A stretch of 64,000 bases of DNA from RGIG1681 sp045648025 (GTDB lineage Bacteria > Bacillota > Clostridia > Christensenellales > UBA1242): positions 1 to 64,000 of the forward strand of contig JAZRNH010000015.1 in the NCBI GenBank assembly GCA_045648025.1, written 5' to 3'. Positions 26,395 to 34,390 of this stretch are shown in pieces (position 1 is the stretch's first letter; each line of letters starts with the position of its first letter). The translations under genes were made by a program, and so were the position numbers. The notes under the pieces were generated by a model. The model saw nothing but the letters and a program-made list of their open reading frames with translations, was not told the DNA's origin and made no database searches.

Positions 26395-26715
26395 ATGGTA
26401 GATAATGCAAAAGAAGTAAGAAAGCAAATTTTAGATGTAATCGGTATGCTTGCTGCTGTTTTAACAATTATTGCTTATGTAGTTTTGTGCATCGATTCAC
26501 AATGGTCATTTATTGACAATGGAACTTTCGTTTACGGTATCCTTAAAGTAATTCAAACATATGCTCCACTCGTTGTAGTTGGACTTGTTGGTCTTGAATT
26601 CGTTTCTACAAAGAGCTTACTTGTAAAGATTGTTTTCTATGTAGCAATTGCACTTGTAGTTGTTTGTATGTTCTTCCCAGGAACATGGTCTAACTTTGTT
26701 GGTCTTGTTGGCTAA
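26395..26715 (+). CDS. Small three-pass membrane protein, unknown
   Basis: The 106-residue protein has a short charged N-terminus (MVDNAKEVRKQ), three hydrophobic segments at about residues 15-35, 55-70 and 76-96, and ends WSNFVGLVG. The family is not recognised. It has a strong promoter, a good AAGGAGAG site 9 bases before the ATG, and a strong terminator, so it is a well-defined single-gene unit and probably well expressed. A frame extending upstream to 26365 would begin inside the promoter and is rejected. Confidence 0.75.
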   Translation: MVDNAKEVRKQILDVIGMLAAVLTIIAYVVLCIDSQWSFIDNGTFVYGILKVIQTYAPLVVVGLVGLEFVSTKSLLVKIVFYVAIALVVVCMFFPGTWSNFVGLVG

Positions 26716-26726
26716 TCAATAGTTAA

Positions 26727-26760
26727 TAAAAAATCGTGGATAAATTCCACGATTTTTTTT
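26727..26760 (+). terminator. Intrinsic terminator
   Basis: AAAAAATCGTGGA-TAAAT-TCCACGATTTTTT hairpin. Confidence 0.88.
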
Positions 26761-26786
26761 GTGCTTAAAATTTTAAAACAAACAAA

Positions 26787-28055
26787 TTAATTGCTCTTTA
26801 AAAGTTGTTTCATATGAGCTTTATATTGTTCAACACCAGGTTGGTTAAATGGATTAACACCCAAAAGATAACCACTGGCACCACAAGCAAGTTCAAAGAA
26901 ATAAACCATATAGCCAAATGTTTCTTCTGTGATTTCGTCAACTTCTAAAATTGCAATAGGAACATTTGCTTCTTTGTGAGCTTTTACAGTTCCTTCAAAA
27001 CCAGCAGCATTGATTTCACTCATCATCTTGCCGTCCAAAAATTTGATAGGGCTTCCAAGAGGAATGTTTGTGAGGTTGTTGTCTTTGAGTGGGGTTTTAA
27101 CATCAATAAATGTTTCAGCAATCATTGGAGTTCCCTGTTGAATAAATTGACCAACAGAGTGAAGGTCTGTTGAATATGAAAGCGATGAAACAAACAAGCC
27201 TTTTTGGTCTTTGCCTTCACTTTCGTTGAAAAGTTGAACAAGCCATGCACCAAACGATGTAAGCTTTGATGAGAAACTTGCAAAAAGCTCAATTTTCTTT
27301 CCAAGTTTTTTGTTTACCAAATATCTATAAACTGCATATTTATAAGCAGGGTTAAGTTCAATTGTTGAGGTAAGCAAGTCGTTATAAGCGGCAGCCGCAC
27401 CTTCCATAATTTTTTTAATGTTGATTCCAGCAGCTGCAAAAGGAAGAAGTCCCACAGCTGAAAGAACAGAAAATCTTCCACCCATATTATCTGGAACACA
27501 AAGTGTTTCAATACCTTCCAAATTTGCTCTTTCACGAAGATATCCTTTTTCTTTGTCAGTTGTGAAGATAAGTCTTTCTTTATAATCACCTTTATATTTG
27601 TTCTTCATAAATCTTTCAACAATGTTGAGTGTTGATAAAATCTCAACAGTTGTTCCAGATTTTGAAACCACATTAACATAAACATCTTTATCTTTCAAAT
27701 ATTCAAGTTTTTCAGCAAGGTCAACATAGTCAAAATTGATACCAGTAAAAATAATTTCAACTTTGCTCTTTTTTGTTAAACTGCCAAGCATATCCATACC
27801 AGCTTTTGCACCAAGGTAAGAACCACCAATTCCAATAACCAAAAGTGCATCAGCTTTCTTTTCAATTTCTTTTGCAAGTTTCAAAATTTTATTGAATTCT
27901 TTTTTATCATAAAGTTCTGGCCAACTTGCCCAAGTTGTTCCCGCTGAAGTGTCTTCACTGTGAAGTTTTTCGTGAATCTCTTTTATCTTTTTATTGAATT
28001 CCTTTGTATCAAATTCATTTTCTTTTAATCCGCTATAAGTTAAATTTAATTTCAT
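26787..28055 (-). CDS. pgi: Glucose-6-phosphate isomerase
   Basis: The 422-residue enzyme interconverts glucose-6-phosphate and fructose-6-phosphate. It shows the two-SIS-domain PGI layout of the short bacterial type (about 430-450 residues): VIGIGGSYLGAKAG near residues 74-87, VVSKSGTTVEILS near 128-140 (phosphate-binding SGTT), GGRFSVLSAVGLLPF near 191-205, and GCGASGYLLGVNPFNQPGVE near the C-terminus. GGGGAGA precedes the ATG. The glucokinase-like gene lies 27 bases upstream on the same strand, so both act in sequence at the entry to glycolysis. Confidence 0.96.
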   Translation of the reverse strand: MKLNLTYSGLKENEFDTKEFNKKIKEIHEKLHSEDTSAGTTWASWPELYDKKEFNKILKLAKEIEKKADALLVIGIGGSYLGAKAGMDMLGSLTKKSKVEIIFTGINFDYVDLAEKLEYLKDKDVYVNVVSKSGTTVEILSTLNIVERFMKNKYKGDYKERLIFTTDKEKGYLRERANLEGIETLCVPDNMGGRFSVLSAVGLLPFAAAGINIKKIMEGAAAAYNDLLTSTIELNPAYKYAVYRYLVNKKLGKKIELFASFSSKLTSFGAWLVQLFNESEGKDQKGLFVSSLSYSTDLHSVGQFIQQGTPMIAETFIDVKTPLKDNNLTNIPLGSPIKFLDGKMMSEINAAGFEGTVKAHKEANVPIAILEVDEITEETFGYMVYFFELACGASGYLLGVNPFNQPGVEQYKAHMKQLLKSN

Positions 28056-28082
28056 TTTTTTATCTCCCCAAAAATTTTTATT

Positions 28083-29024
28083 TTAATCAAACAAACATCT
28101 AGTGCCTAAAATACCTGCATTTCCTGATGCTTTCGCAGTGAGTATTTCAGGATATGGTCTTTCATTTCTTGTGTAAATATGTGCATAAACATATTCTTTG
28201 AGTGGACTAGTTAAAGCATCTTTTTGAGCCGACACCGCACCACCAATAATCACTGCTTCTGGTGACAATATGTTAATCAAATTAACAATGCCTGTACCAA
28301 GATATTTTATGTAGTTTTTAAACACTTGTTGAGCAGTTTTGTCAATATCTTTATATTCAAAAACAGTTTTTCCAGATGCAGTTTCAGCTGTATATTTTTC
28401 CCACATCTTTGAATCTTTGTTTTTAAGCATTGCTTCTTTTGTTTGTTTTTCAAGAGCAATGGTTGAAGCAACCGCTTCAAAGCAACCATATTCACCACAG
28501 CCACATCTTATGTTTCGGTCGGTGATTTTCATATGACCCATTTCGGATGAAAAACATCTTGTTTGTCTAAAAGCCTTTCCGTTAATGATGATTTCACCGC
28601 CAATGCCTGTGCCAAGAGTAATCATAACAAAGTTTTGAAAATCTTTTCCAGCACCAAAAGCAGTTTCTGCAAGACCTGCAATACAAGCATCATTTGCAAC
28701 TTTAACCGGAACGGTAACAATTTTTTCAAGTTCAGCTTTGAGTGGATATTGGTTAAGATTTAAGTTCGCAGACCTGCAAACCACACCTTCTGTTGAAATG
28801 ATTCCCGCAACACCAACACCAAGCCCTTTTGCTTTTGAAATTGGCATTTTTGAAATATCTTCCAAATTTTGAATCAAGCTCATAATGTTTTCTGCAAGAG
28901 TTATTGAGCCATCAAATGTTCTGGTTTTCACCCAACTTTGAAATAAAATGTTGTTTTGTTCATCAACAACTCCACCTTTGATTGTTGTGCCACCAACATC
29001 AATACAATAAAAGTAATTATTCAT
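28083..29024 (-). CDS. ROK-family sugar kinase (glucokinase-like)
   Basis: The 313-residue protein is a ROK kinase: N-terminal CIDVGGTTIKGGVVDE (ATP phosphate site), KVANDACIAGLAE near residues 99-111 with the catalytic Asp of the N-D pair, ITLGTGIGGEIIING near 127-141, EMGHMKI, and the zinc-binding CGCGEYGCFE near 161-170. It probably phosphorylates glucose, as suggested by its position directly upstream of pgi; N-acetyl sugars or other hexoses are alternatives. AGAGGAT precedes the ATG by 5 bases. Confidence 0.93.
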   Translation of the reverse strand: MNNYFYCIDVGGTTIKGGVVDEQNNILFQSWVKTRTFDGSITLAENIMSLIQNLEDISKMPISKAKGLGVGVAGIISTEGVVCRSANLNLNQYPLKAELEKIVTVPVKVANDACIAGLAETAFGAGKDFQNFVMITLGTGIGGEIIINGKAFRQTRCFSSEMGHMKITDRNIRCGCGEYGCFEAVASTIALEKQTKEAMLKNKDSKMWEKYTAETASGKTVFEYKDIDKTAQQVFKNYIKYLGTGIVNLINILSPEAVIIGGAVSAQKDALTSPLKEYVYAHIYTRNERPYPEILTAKASGNAGILGTRCLFD

Positions 29025-29115
29025 ATCTATCCTCTAAAACAATGATAGCATAATTTTAAAATAAAACAAAATAAAACCGCAAAAATAGCCATAAAAATAT
29101 TGAATAAATGGTATA

Positions 29116-29151
29116 AAAAAAGAAACTAACGAAAATGTTAGTTTCTTTCTA
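29116..29151 (-). terminator. Terminator overlapping lysR-type gene end
   Basis: AGAAACTAAC-GAAAAT-GTTAGTTTCT inverted repeat that includes the stop codon at 29138-29140, with Ts following on the minus strand. Confidence 0.85.
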
Positions 29152-30025
29152 AAACGAAATCAATAAACTTTTTAGGAGCATAAGCAAGTGTGTCGCTAAT
29201 GTATCCACAATAAATATCAAGCTTTGGTGGAGTAAATGAAATGTTAAGTTTTTTAAGTGAACCATTTTCAATTTCATCTTTAACATAAGCTTCTTGCACA
29301 TATCCAACACCATTGCCCTCTTTAACAAGTTTAACAAGAGCTTCGGTTGTCCAAGATTCAATCACTGGATTGATTTTAATTTCACTCATAGCATTTTTCA
29401 AAAGTTTAATTTCTTCTGATGTTTGTGAACAAATGATAAGAGGAAGTGTGTTTAATGCTTCAATGCCAACAAGTTTGCTTGTATAATATTTATCAGTTGT
29501 AACAAAGCAATGAGCAAAAGATGTTAAATATTTAACTTCGGTTTTTGACTTGTCGGTTGGAATTGGCTGACAGTCAATAACAATGTCAATGTTTTGAGTT
29601 TGAAGCATTGCAATAAGGTCTGGCATTGACTTTGAAACAATTTCAATTTTGATGTTTGGAAATTTAAGTCTAAAATCTGTGATTACATCTGACAAATATA
29701 ACACAGCAATATAAGATGGAACACCAATTTTAACAGCACCAGTTTTAAGACCTGCCATATCTGAAATTGTGAGTTCACCTTTCCAAATTGAGTTAAATGC
29801 ACTTGAAATATACTTATATAATATATCTGCTTCGTTTGTGCCGCTCATACCGTTTGCCTTTTTATAAAAAAGTTGAATACCAAGTTGTTTTTCAAGTTCT
29901 TTAATGTTGTGGCTAACAGCTGGTTGTGAAATATATAAAAGTTCAGCCGCTCTTGAAATGTTTTTTGTTTCATAAACAACTAAGAAACTTTTATACAAAT
30001 TATAGTTAATGTTTGAAAACTGCAT
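29138..30025 (-). CDS. LysR-family transcriptional regulator
   Basis: The 295-residue protein has the LysR N-terminal winged helix-turn-helix (NISRAAELLYISQPAVSHNI, residues about 18-37, then LEKQLGIQLFYKK) and a periplasmic-binding-like effector domain with VKIGVPSYIAVLYL near 95. It would control a nearby or unlinked operon in response to a small ligand. No divergent gene shares its promoter closely: the next + gene starts 308 bases away. It has a consensus promoter 30 bases upstream and GGAGAG before the ATG. Its target cannot be told. Confidence 0.94.
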   Translation of the reverse strand: MQFSNINYNLYKSFLVVYETKNISRAAELLYISQPAVSHNIKELEKQLGIQLFYKKANGMSGTNEADILYKYISSAFNSIWKGELTISDMAGLKTGAVKIGVPSYIAVLYLSDVITDFRLKFPNIKIEIVSKSMPDLIAMLQTQNIDIVIDCQPIPTDKSKTEVKYLTSFAHCFVTTDKYYTSKLVGIEALNTLPLIICSQTSEEIKLLKNAMSEIKINPVIESWTTEALVKLVKEGNGVGYVQEAYVKDEIENGSLKKLNISFTPPKLDIYCGYISDTLAYAPKKFIDFVLERN

Positions 30026-30054
30026 AAAATACTCTCCATTTAAAAACAGTTTTT

Positions 30055-30083
30055 ATTATAAATTAGAATTAAAGTCTTGTCAA
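30055..30083 (-). promoter_or_regulatory. Promoter of lysR-type gene
   Basis: On the minus strand: TTGACA (30083-30078), 17 bases, TATAAT (30060-30055). Confidence 0.85.
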
Positions 30084-30156
30084 TAGGTATAAAATAAATT
30101 TATTTTTATTTTTTATTTTTAGTTATAAAGATATAAATTTCAATTATAATTGCAAC

Positions 30157-30192
30157 AAAAAAGAGTCACTTTTGCAGCAACTCTTTATTTTT
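30157..30192. terminator. Orphan terminator-like hairpin
   Basis: AAAGAGT/ACTCTTT with flanking A and T runs lies in the 307-base gap between the divergent lysR-type gene and the gene at 30333. No gene ends here. The rest of the gap holds the two promoters and a TTTTGCAGTTTTTTAAT motif copy (30231-30247). Confidence 0.45.
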
Positions 30193-30282
30193 GTTAATTT
30201 TTCACTATTTTTTATATATTTTTTCCGCAATTTTGCAGTTTTTTAATAAAATTATATTGGTATTTTTTAATTAAAAGAAACA

Positions 30283-30312
30283 TTGACACCTTAATTTATA
30301 TTTTGTTAAAAT
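30283..30312 (+). promoter_or_regulatory. Promoter of membrane-anchored protein gene
   Basis: TTGACA (30283-30288), 18 bases, TAAAAT (30307-30312). Confidence 0.7.
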
Positions 30313-30332
30313 TAATTTGTGAGGTAAACATT

Positions 30333-32036
30333 ATGACTGATGAAAAAACTTTAACTGAAGAGGTTTCAAATCAACCCTCTAACAAAAAAAGTTTAAAAGA
30401 AAAATGGAAACTTTTGAGCAAAAAGAAAAAAGGGCTTTTGATTTCAATTGTTGCACTGGTACTGGTTGTTGCTATTGCTCTTCCAATTATTTTAGATGTT
30501 GTTGACAGAAATAAATCCAAAAGTTATATGATTAAATCATTTAATGAATTTGTGATTTCTAACTTTGAAAATTATTCTGCCATTGCCGCAGGAATCATTG
30601 ACACAACCGGAGCATCAATGATGTCTGATGGACACAAAGACAAACATAATGATACTGATGATGTTAAACTTGTTGGAATTAAAAAAGATGGTGGAAGAGA
30701 AGAAATTAAGTTTTTAGACAAACACGGCAAAGAACACAAACAAAACTATAAACTTCTTCACTGTGACCAACACAAAAATTTCACAATTTTTTCAATGACC
30801 AATAATCCAGATAAAAAATATCTTGATTTTGAAAATTATCAATATTCATTTTATTGCTATGGTGGATCATCTGATGATAATTCTTATATGGTTCATCTTA
30901 GCAATGGAAAGACTGGCAATGACAATGTAATTGAATATACTGAAAGTTATCTAACATTGTTTTATATCAAAGATAACAATTCAAACAAAATATACGATTT
31001 TTCTAGCATTTTAAAACAAGTTTGTGATGAATATCCAAATCAAAGCATTGGCTTAAACATATTAAACATTGGAAACTCTTCTGATGTTTATGAATATGAC
31101 TATTTGCTTTTAAACTTCTATGAAAACAAACCTATGGGTTGGAACACAATTTATACCCTTTCATTTGAAGAAAATTCTCTCAAATTAACAGAAAGAATCT
31201 CTGCAACTCAATATAAAAACTTTATACACACAGCAGACAATTCCATTCTTAAAATTTATGGTGATAGATATGGAAACATTTTTCATAACACCGACACAAT
31301 GCAAGATTTTTCATTTTCATATCAAAAAACCGATGGCTCTTTTGATTCAATAATTTGTAATAAAGAAAACAATCTTGATGCTTTTGAAGCTTGTTATTCT
31401 CCAAACGGAATTTTATATGTTTATAGTATTGTTAATAATAAAACCTATTACTTAAACAAAAACGGTGAACTTGAAGAAGTTGAATTAAATCAAAAACTAA
31501 TAAATTTATTTATAAACTTCAATATGATAAATTATGAAACTCACTATGAATATTTAAGTCAAACAAACAACACTTATCATTTTGTTGGACACACAGTTTC
31601 AATGACTGAACCTTATTTCACTCACGGATATTACAAAATGACACTAGATGAAACCGCAGATTGGAAATACGAATTAGACTATGTTGAATTTGATGATTCA
31701 TCAACATTTTATGACAGAGGATACACCGACACATCAGTTGCAAACGATGACAAATTCGCTTATGTGTTAACTCCAACTGATTCAACAAAAATCAATATGT
31801 CACTTGTTAAATATGACTTAGAAACCGGAACTTCTATCAAGGTTGATTCAAAATATAGATTCAAAGAATTAAAATATAATTACAAGTTATCAAAAATCAC
31901 ATTTAAAGCAGTTGATACTTCAACAATGAATGAGTGTTATGGCTACTTTGATGAAAATTATGATATTGTAATCGGTGATTTTAGAAACAATTATAAAGGT
32001 TTTAAAAATATTTATACAATAAAACCAATCAATTAA
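30333..32036 (+). CDS. Membrane-anchored extracellular protein, unknown
   Basis: The 567-residue protein has a charged cytoplasmic N-terminus (about 40 residues, K-rich), one hydrophobic anchor near residues 39-60 (LLISIVALVLVVAIALPIIL), and a roughly 500-residue polar region rich in Y, N and D with short strand-like repeats, probably a beta-propeller-like or other beta-rich ectodomain. I recognise no family. The start at 30333 follows GAGG by 7 bases; an upstream in-frame start at 30303 lies inside the promoter. The unit ends in a strong terminator. Confidence 0.75.
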   Translation: MTDEKTLTEEVSNQPSNKKSLKEKWKLLSKKKKGLLISIVALVLVVAIALPIILDVVDRNKSKSYMIKSFNEFVISNFENYSAIAAGIIDTTGASMMSDGHKDKHNDTDDVKLVGIKKDGGREEIKFLDKHGKEHKQNYKLLHCDQHKNFTIFSMTNNPDKKYLDFENYQYSFYCYGGSSDDNSYMVHLSNGKTGNDNVIEYTESYLTLFYIKDNNSNKIYDFSSILKQVCDEYPNQSIGLNILNIGNSSDVYEYDYLLLNFYENKPMGWNTIYTLSFEENSLKLTERISATQYKNFIHTADNSILKIYGDRYGNIFHNTDTMQDFSFSYQKTDGSFDSIICNKENNLDAFEACYSPNGILYVYSIVNNKTYYLNKNGELEEVELNQKLINLFINFNMINYETHYEYLSQTNNTYHFVGHTVSMTEPYFTHGYYKMTLDETADWKYELDYVEFDDSSTFYDRGYTDTSVANDDKFAYVLTPTDSTKINMSLVKYDLETGTSIKVDSKYRFKELKYNYKLSKITFKAVDTSTMNECYGYFDENYDIVIGDFRNNYKGFKNIYTIKPIN

Positions 32037-32066
32037 AAAAGAGAGGAATTCTCCTCTCTTTTTTTT
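32035..32066. terminator. Bidirectional terminator
   Basis: AAAAAAGAGAGGA-ATT-CTCCTCTCTTTTTT between convergent genes. Confidence 0.88.
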
Positions 32067-32075
32067 GTTTGTTTA

Positions 32076-32900
32076 TTATTTCATATTGTCAATCGCAGTT
32101 GCGGTTTGACTCATAAGTGATGCAATTGTCATTGGTCCAACACCACCAGGAACAGGTGTGTAATAACTTGCCTTTTCATATGCAAGGTGATCAACATCAC
32201 CAACATTGCCTTCATTGTAACCAGCATCAACAATGATTTGACCTTCTTCAAACCAGTCTGCCTTCACAAGTTCAGGTTTGCCAATTGCAACGATTACAAT
32301 TTTAAAGTTTTTAACCATTTCTGAAAGGTTTCTTGTTCTTGAATGAGCAACAGTAACAGTTGCACCAGCTTTCATAAGCATAACTGAAAGTGGAAGTCCA
32401 ACAATTTGGCTTTTTCCAATCATCAAAACTTCTTCACCAACAAGATTAATGTTATATGCTTCAAAAAGCTTCATAATTCCAAGAGCAGTTGCAGGAACAA
32501 ACATTGGTCTGTCTTGTGCAATAAGCCCAAAGCTTTCAGCTGAAAGACCGTCAACATCTTTTTGATAAGGAATCATATTAAAAAGTGTTTGTTCGTCCAA
32601 ATGTCTTGGAAGTGGATGTTGAATCATTATTCCAGCATACAAATCATCTTCTGCAAGTTCTTTAACTTTTGCAGCAATTTCTTCTTGTGTAACTGTTTCT
32701 TCAAAATGAAAAACATCACAGCCGATTCCAATATACTCAGCCTTTTTCTTTTTCATATTGCAATAAACCGCTGAGCCATAATCATCACCAGCAGAAACAA
32801 TTGCAAGTTTTTTGTCGGTTGGTTCTTTTTCAAATTTTGCTTTAAGCTCTTCAACAATATTTTTTGAAGTAAGCTTTCCGTCTAAAACAACATTTTCCAT
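32076..32900 (-). CDS. folD: Methylenetetrahydrofolate dehydrogenase/cyclohydrolase
   Basis: The 274-residue FolD interconverts 5,10-methylene-, methenyl- and 10-formyl-tetrahydrofolate. Visible are VSAGDDYGSAVYCNMKKKKA with the catalytic Lys and Tyr near residues 35-55, MIQHPLPRHLDE near 93-104 (family: QLPLP), KDVDGLS near 114-120, and PVPGGVGPMTIASLM near 247-261. The Q-L-P-L-P loop reads Q-H-P-L-P, an accepted variant. Its ATG overlaps the thyX stop as TAATG, so translation is coupled and the enzyme supplies methylene-THF to ThyX. A terminator follows. Confidence 0.96.
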   Translation of the reverse strand: MENVVLDGKLTSKNIVEELKAKFEKEPTDKKLAIVSAGDDYGSAVYCNMKKKKAEYIGIGCDVFHFEETVTQEEIAAKVKELAEDDLYAGIMIQHPLPRHLDEQTLFNMIPYQKDVDGLSAESFGLIAQDRPMFVPATALGIMKLFEAYNINLVGEEVLMIGKSQIVGLPLSVMLMKAGATVTVAHSRTRNLSEMVKNFKIVIVAIGKPELVKADWFEEGQIIVDAGYNEGNVGDVDHLAYEKASYYTPVPGGVGPMTIASLMSQTATAIDNMK

Positions 32901-34246
32901 TAATTATTCTCCAAATCATTAAATTTTGTTTTCATTTCTGCTTGTTTTCCACAGCAAAGTCTGCCTTCTGGACAAACCCCATAAGTGTAACAACTTGGAC
33001 CATAATGTTTAAAGAATTCAGGGTCTTTTTTCTTTAATTGTCTAAGCATATCTGTTGCAAGATATCTGATTTCCCATTGAGCTCTTGTGCAGGTTCTAAG
33101 ATTCATAAAGTGCAAAAGTTCTCTTGCATTAACAGTTGAAACAAAGTCAATTGCTGTTGCATGAGGAGTTGCATAAATCATCAAATATGGATTTAAGTTT
33201 TGCTCTAAAAGTTTGTTGTAAATTCTTCTGTTTTCTTTGATGCATCTTTCAAAGTCTGCTTTAAGTTCAGGGTTGTTTGCAATTGTTTCTGGCATAACAA
33301 ATTTGTTGATTCCAGCCATTTTAACAATTGGTGCAGTAGAAAGCGATTGCATTCTGTGTCTTGAATAATGTTTCAAAATGATAAGAGCAAAATCTTTAAC
33401 TTTAAAGGTATAAGTGAAATGCTCTAAAAGTTTTGAAAGCTTGTCATCTTTTAAAGCGGTTTCAAAATCAAATTTGTCATAACCACTTGCCTTTGCAAGT
33501 TCGTCAATAACTTCACTGCTGTTTTCTGCTGCAGAAACAAGTTCTGCTTTGTGAGAAACAAACTCTGGTTTTTTGCAAGGTTCAAGTTTAACAACAAGTG
33601 AATTTGAAAGGTCATCAGTATAATATTTTGCATTTGCTTCAATAAGTCCTGGATATCTTTCATCAAATTGAGCTTTGAGTTGAAGTCCAAGTTCAATAAT
33701 TTCTTCGTAGTATTTGCCTCTGCCATAAATCATTGAGCAAACAACATGAATAAATTCTCTTGCATTCATACTCATATAGATATTTGTTTTCAAACCATAA
33801 GGCAAAATGAATCTTGCATCTTCAACAGGAACACCTGCTGCAACAAACTTGTCATAAGTTTTAAACATTTTTCTATAATGTGTTTTCAAAAGTTTTTGTT
33901 GTTCATCAGTAAAACTGTTTGGAAGATTGAAACCAGCAGAAGAAAAGTTTACATATCTGCCTGACTTGATTGTAAATGATGCAAGTCTAAATTCAATTAA
34001 ATATTGTTCAACAAAAATGCTGACATTGTTAAAAGCAATATTAAAATAATGATGCTCTAAAATTGTTTTGTGACCAGATGCCACAACCTTTGAAACAAGG
34101 TTTAAGTTTTTATCTTTATCGGTCGCCTTTTTATAAAGTTCAACAGCAGTTCCTGGTCTGGTTGAGATTCTTCCACCACAAGAAACAATTCTTTCACCAT
34201 TTTTTGTTTCACTTAAAATAAAAGCCCCTGACTCATTAAATTTCAT
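32900..34246 (-). CDS. thyX: FAD-dependent thymidylate synthase, internally duplicated
   Basis: The 448-residue protein is about twice a ThyX monomer (about 220-250). The N-terminal half has LEHHYFNIAFNNVSIFVEQY, then EFRLASF...SGRY near 85-97 and MNAREFIHVV near 158-167. The C-terminal half has LLEHFTYTF, YSRHRMQSLSTAPI near 293-306, VNARELLHFMNLRT near 369-382 and AQWEIRYLA. So RHR is only in the second half and S-x-R-Y only in the first; the two halves look like a fused, specialised pair. A cysteine-rich tail (CYTYGVCPEGRLCCGK) ends it. ThyX makes dTMP from dUMP with methylene-THF and FAD. AGGGGGA precedes the ATG; folD overlaps its stop. Confidence 0.9.
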   Translation of the reverse strand: MKFNESGAFILSETKNGERIVSCGGRISTRPGTAVELYKKATDKDKNLNLVSKVVASGHKTILEHHYFNIAFNNVSIFVEQYLIEFRLASFTIKSGRYVNFSSAGFNLPNSFTDEQQKLLKTHYRKMFKTYDKFVAAGVPVEDARFILPYGLKTNIYMSMNAREFIHVVCSMIYGRGKYYEEIIELGLQLKAQFDERYPGLIEANAKYYTDDLSNSLVVKLEPCKKPEFVSHKAELVSAAENSSEVIDELAKASGYDKFDFETALKDDKLSKLLEHFTYTFKVKDFALIILKHYSRHRMQSLSTAPIVKMAGINKFVMPETIANNPELKADFERCIKENRRIYNKLLEQNLNPYLMIYATPHATAIDFVSTVNARELLHFMNLRTCTRAQWEIRYLATDMLRQLKKKDPEFFKHYGPSCYTYGVCPEGRLCCGKQAEMKTKFNDLENN

Positions 34247-34277
34247 TAGTGTATCCCCCTAAATTTACTCTAATAAT

Positions 34278-34307
34278 ATTTTAATAAATATGCTCCACCA
34301 TTGTCAA
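34278..34307 (-). promoter_or_regulatory. Promoter of thyX-folD operon
   Basis: On the minus strand: TTGACA (34307-34302), 18 bases, TAAAAT (34283-34278). Confidence 0.75.
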
Positions 34308-34335
34308 TATATTGGGCATTTAGACTGCACAAAGA

Positions 34336-34364
34336 TTGAAAAAGTTTAACTGTTGTGTTATAAT
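34336..34364 (+). promoter_or_regulatory. Promoter of ABC-F gene
   Basis: TTGAAA (34336-34341), 17 bases, TATAAT (34359-34364). Confidence 0.8.
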
Positions 34365-34390
34365 CAGTTTTGTAATAAAAGGAAACAGTT

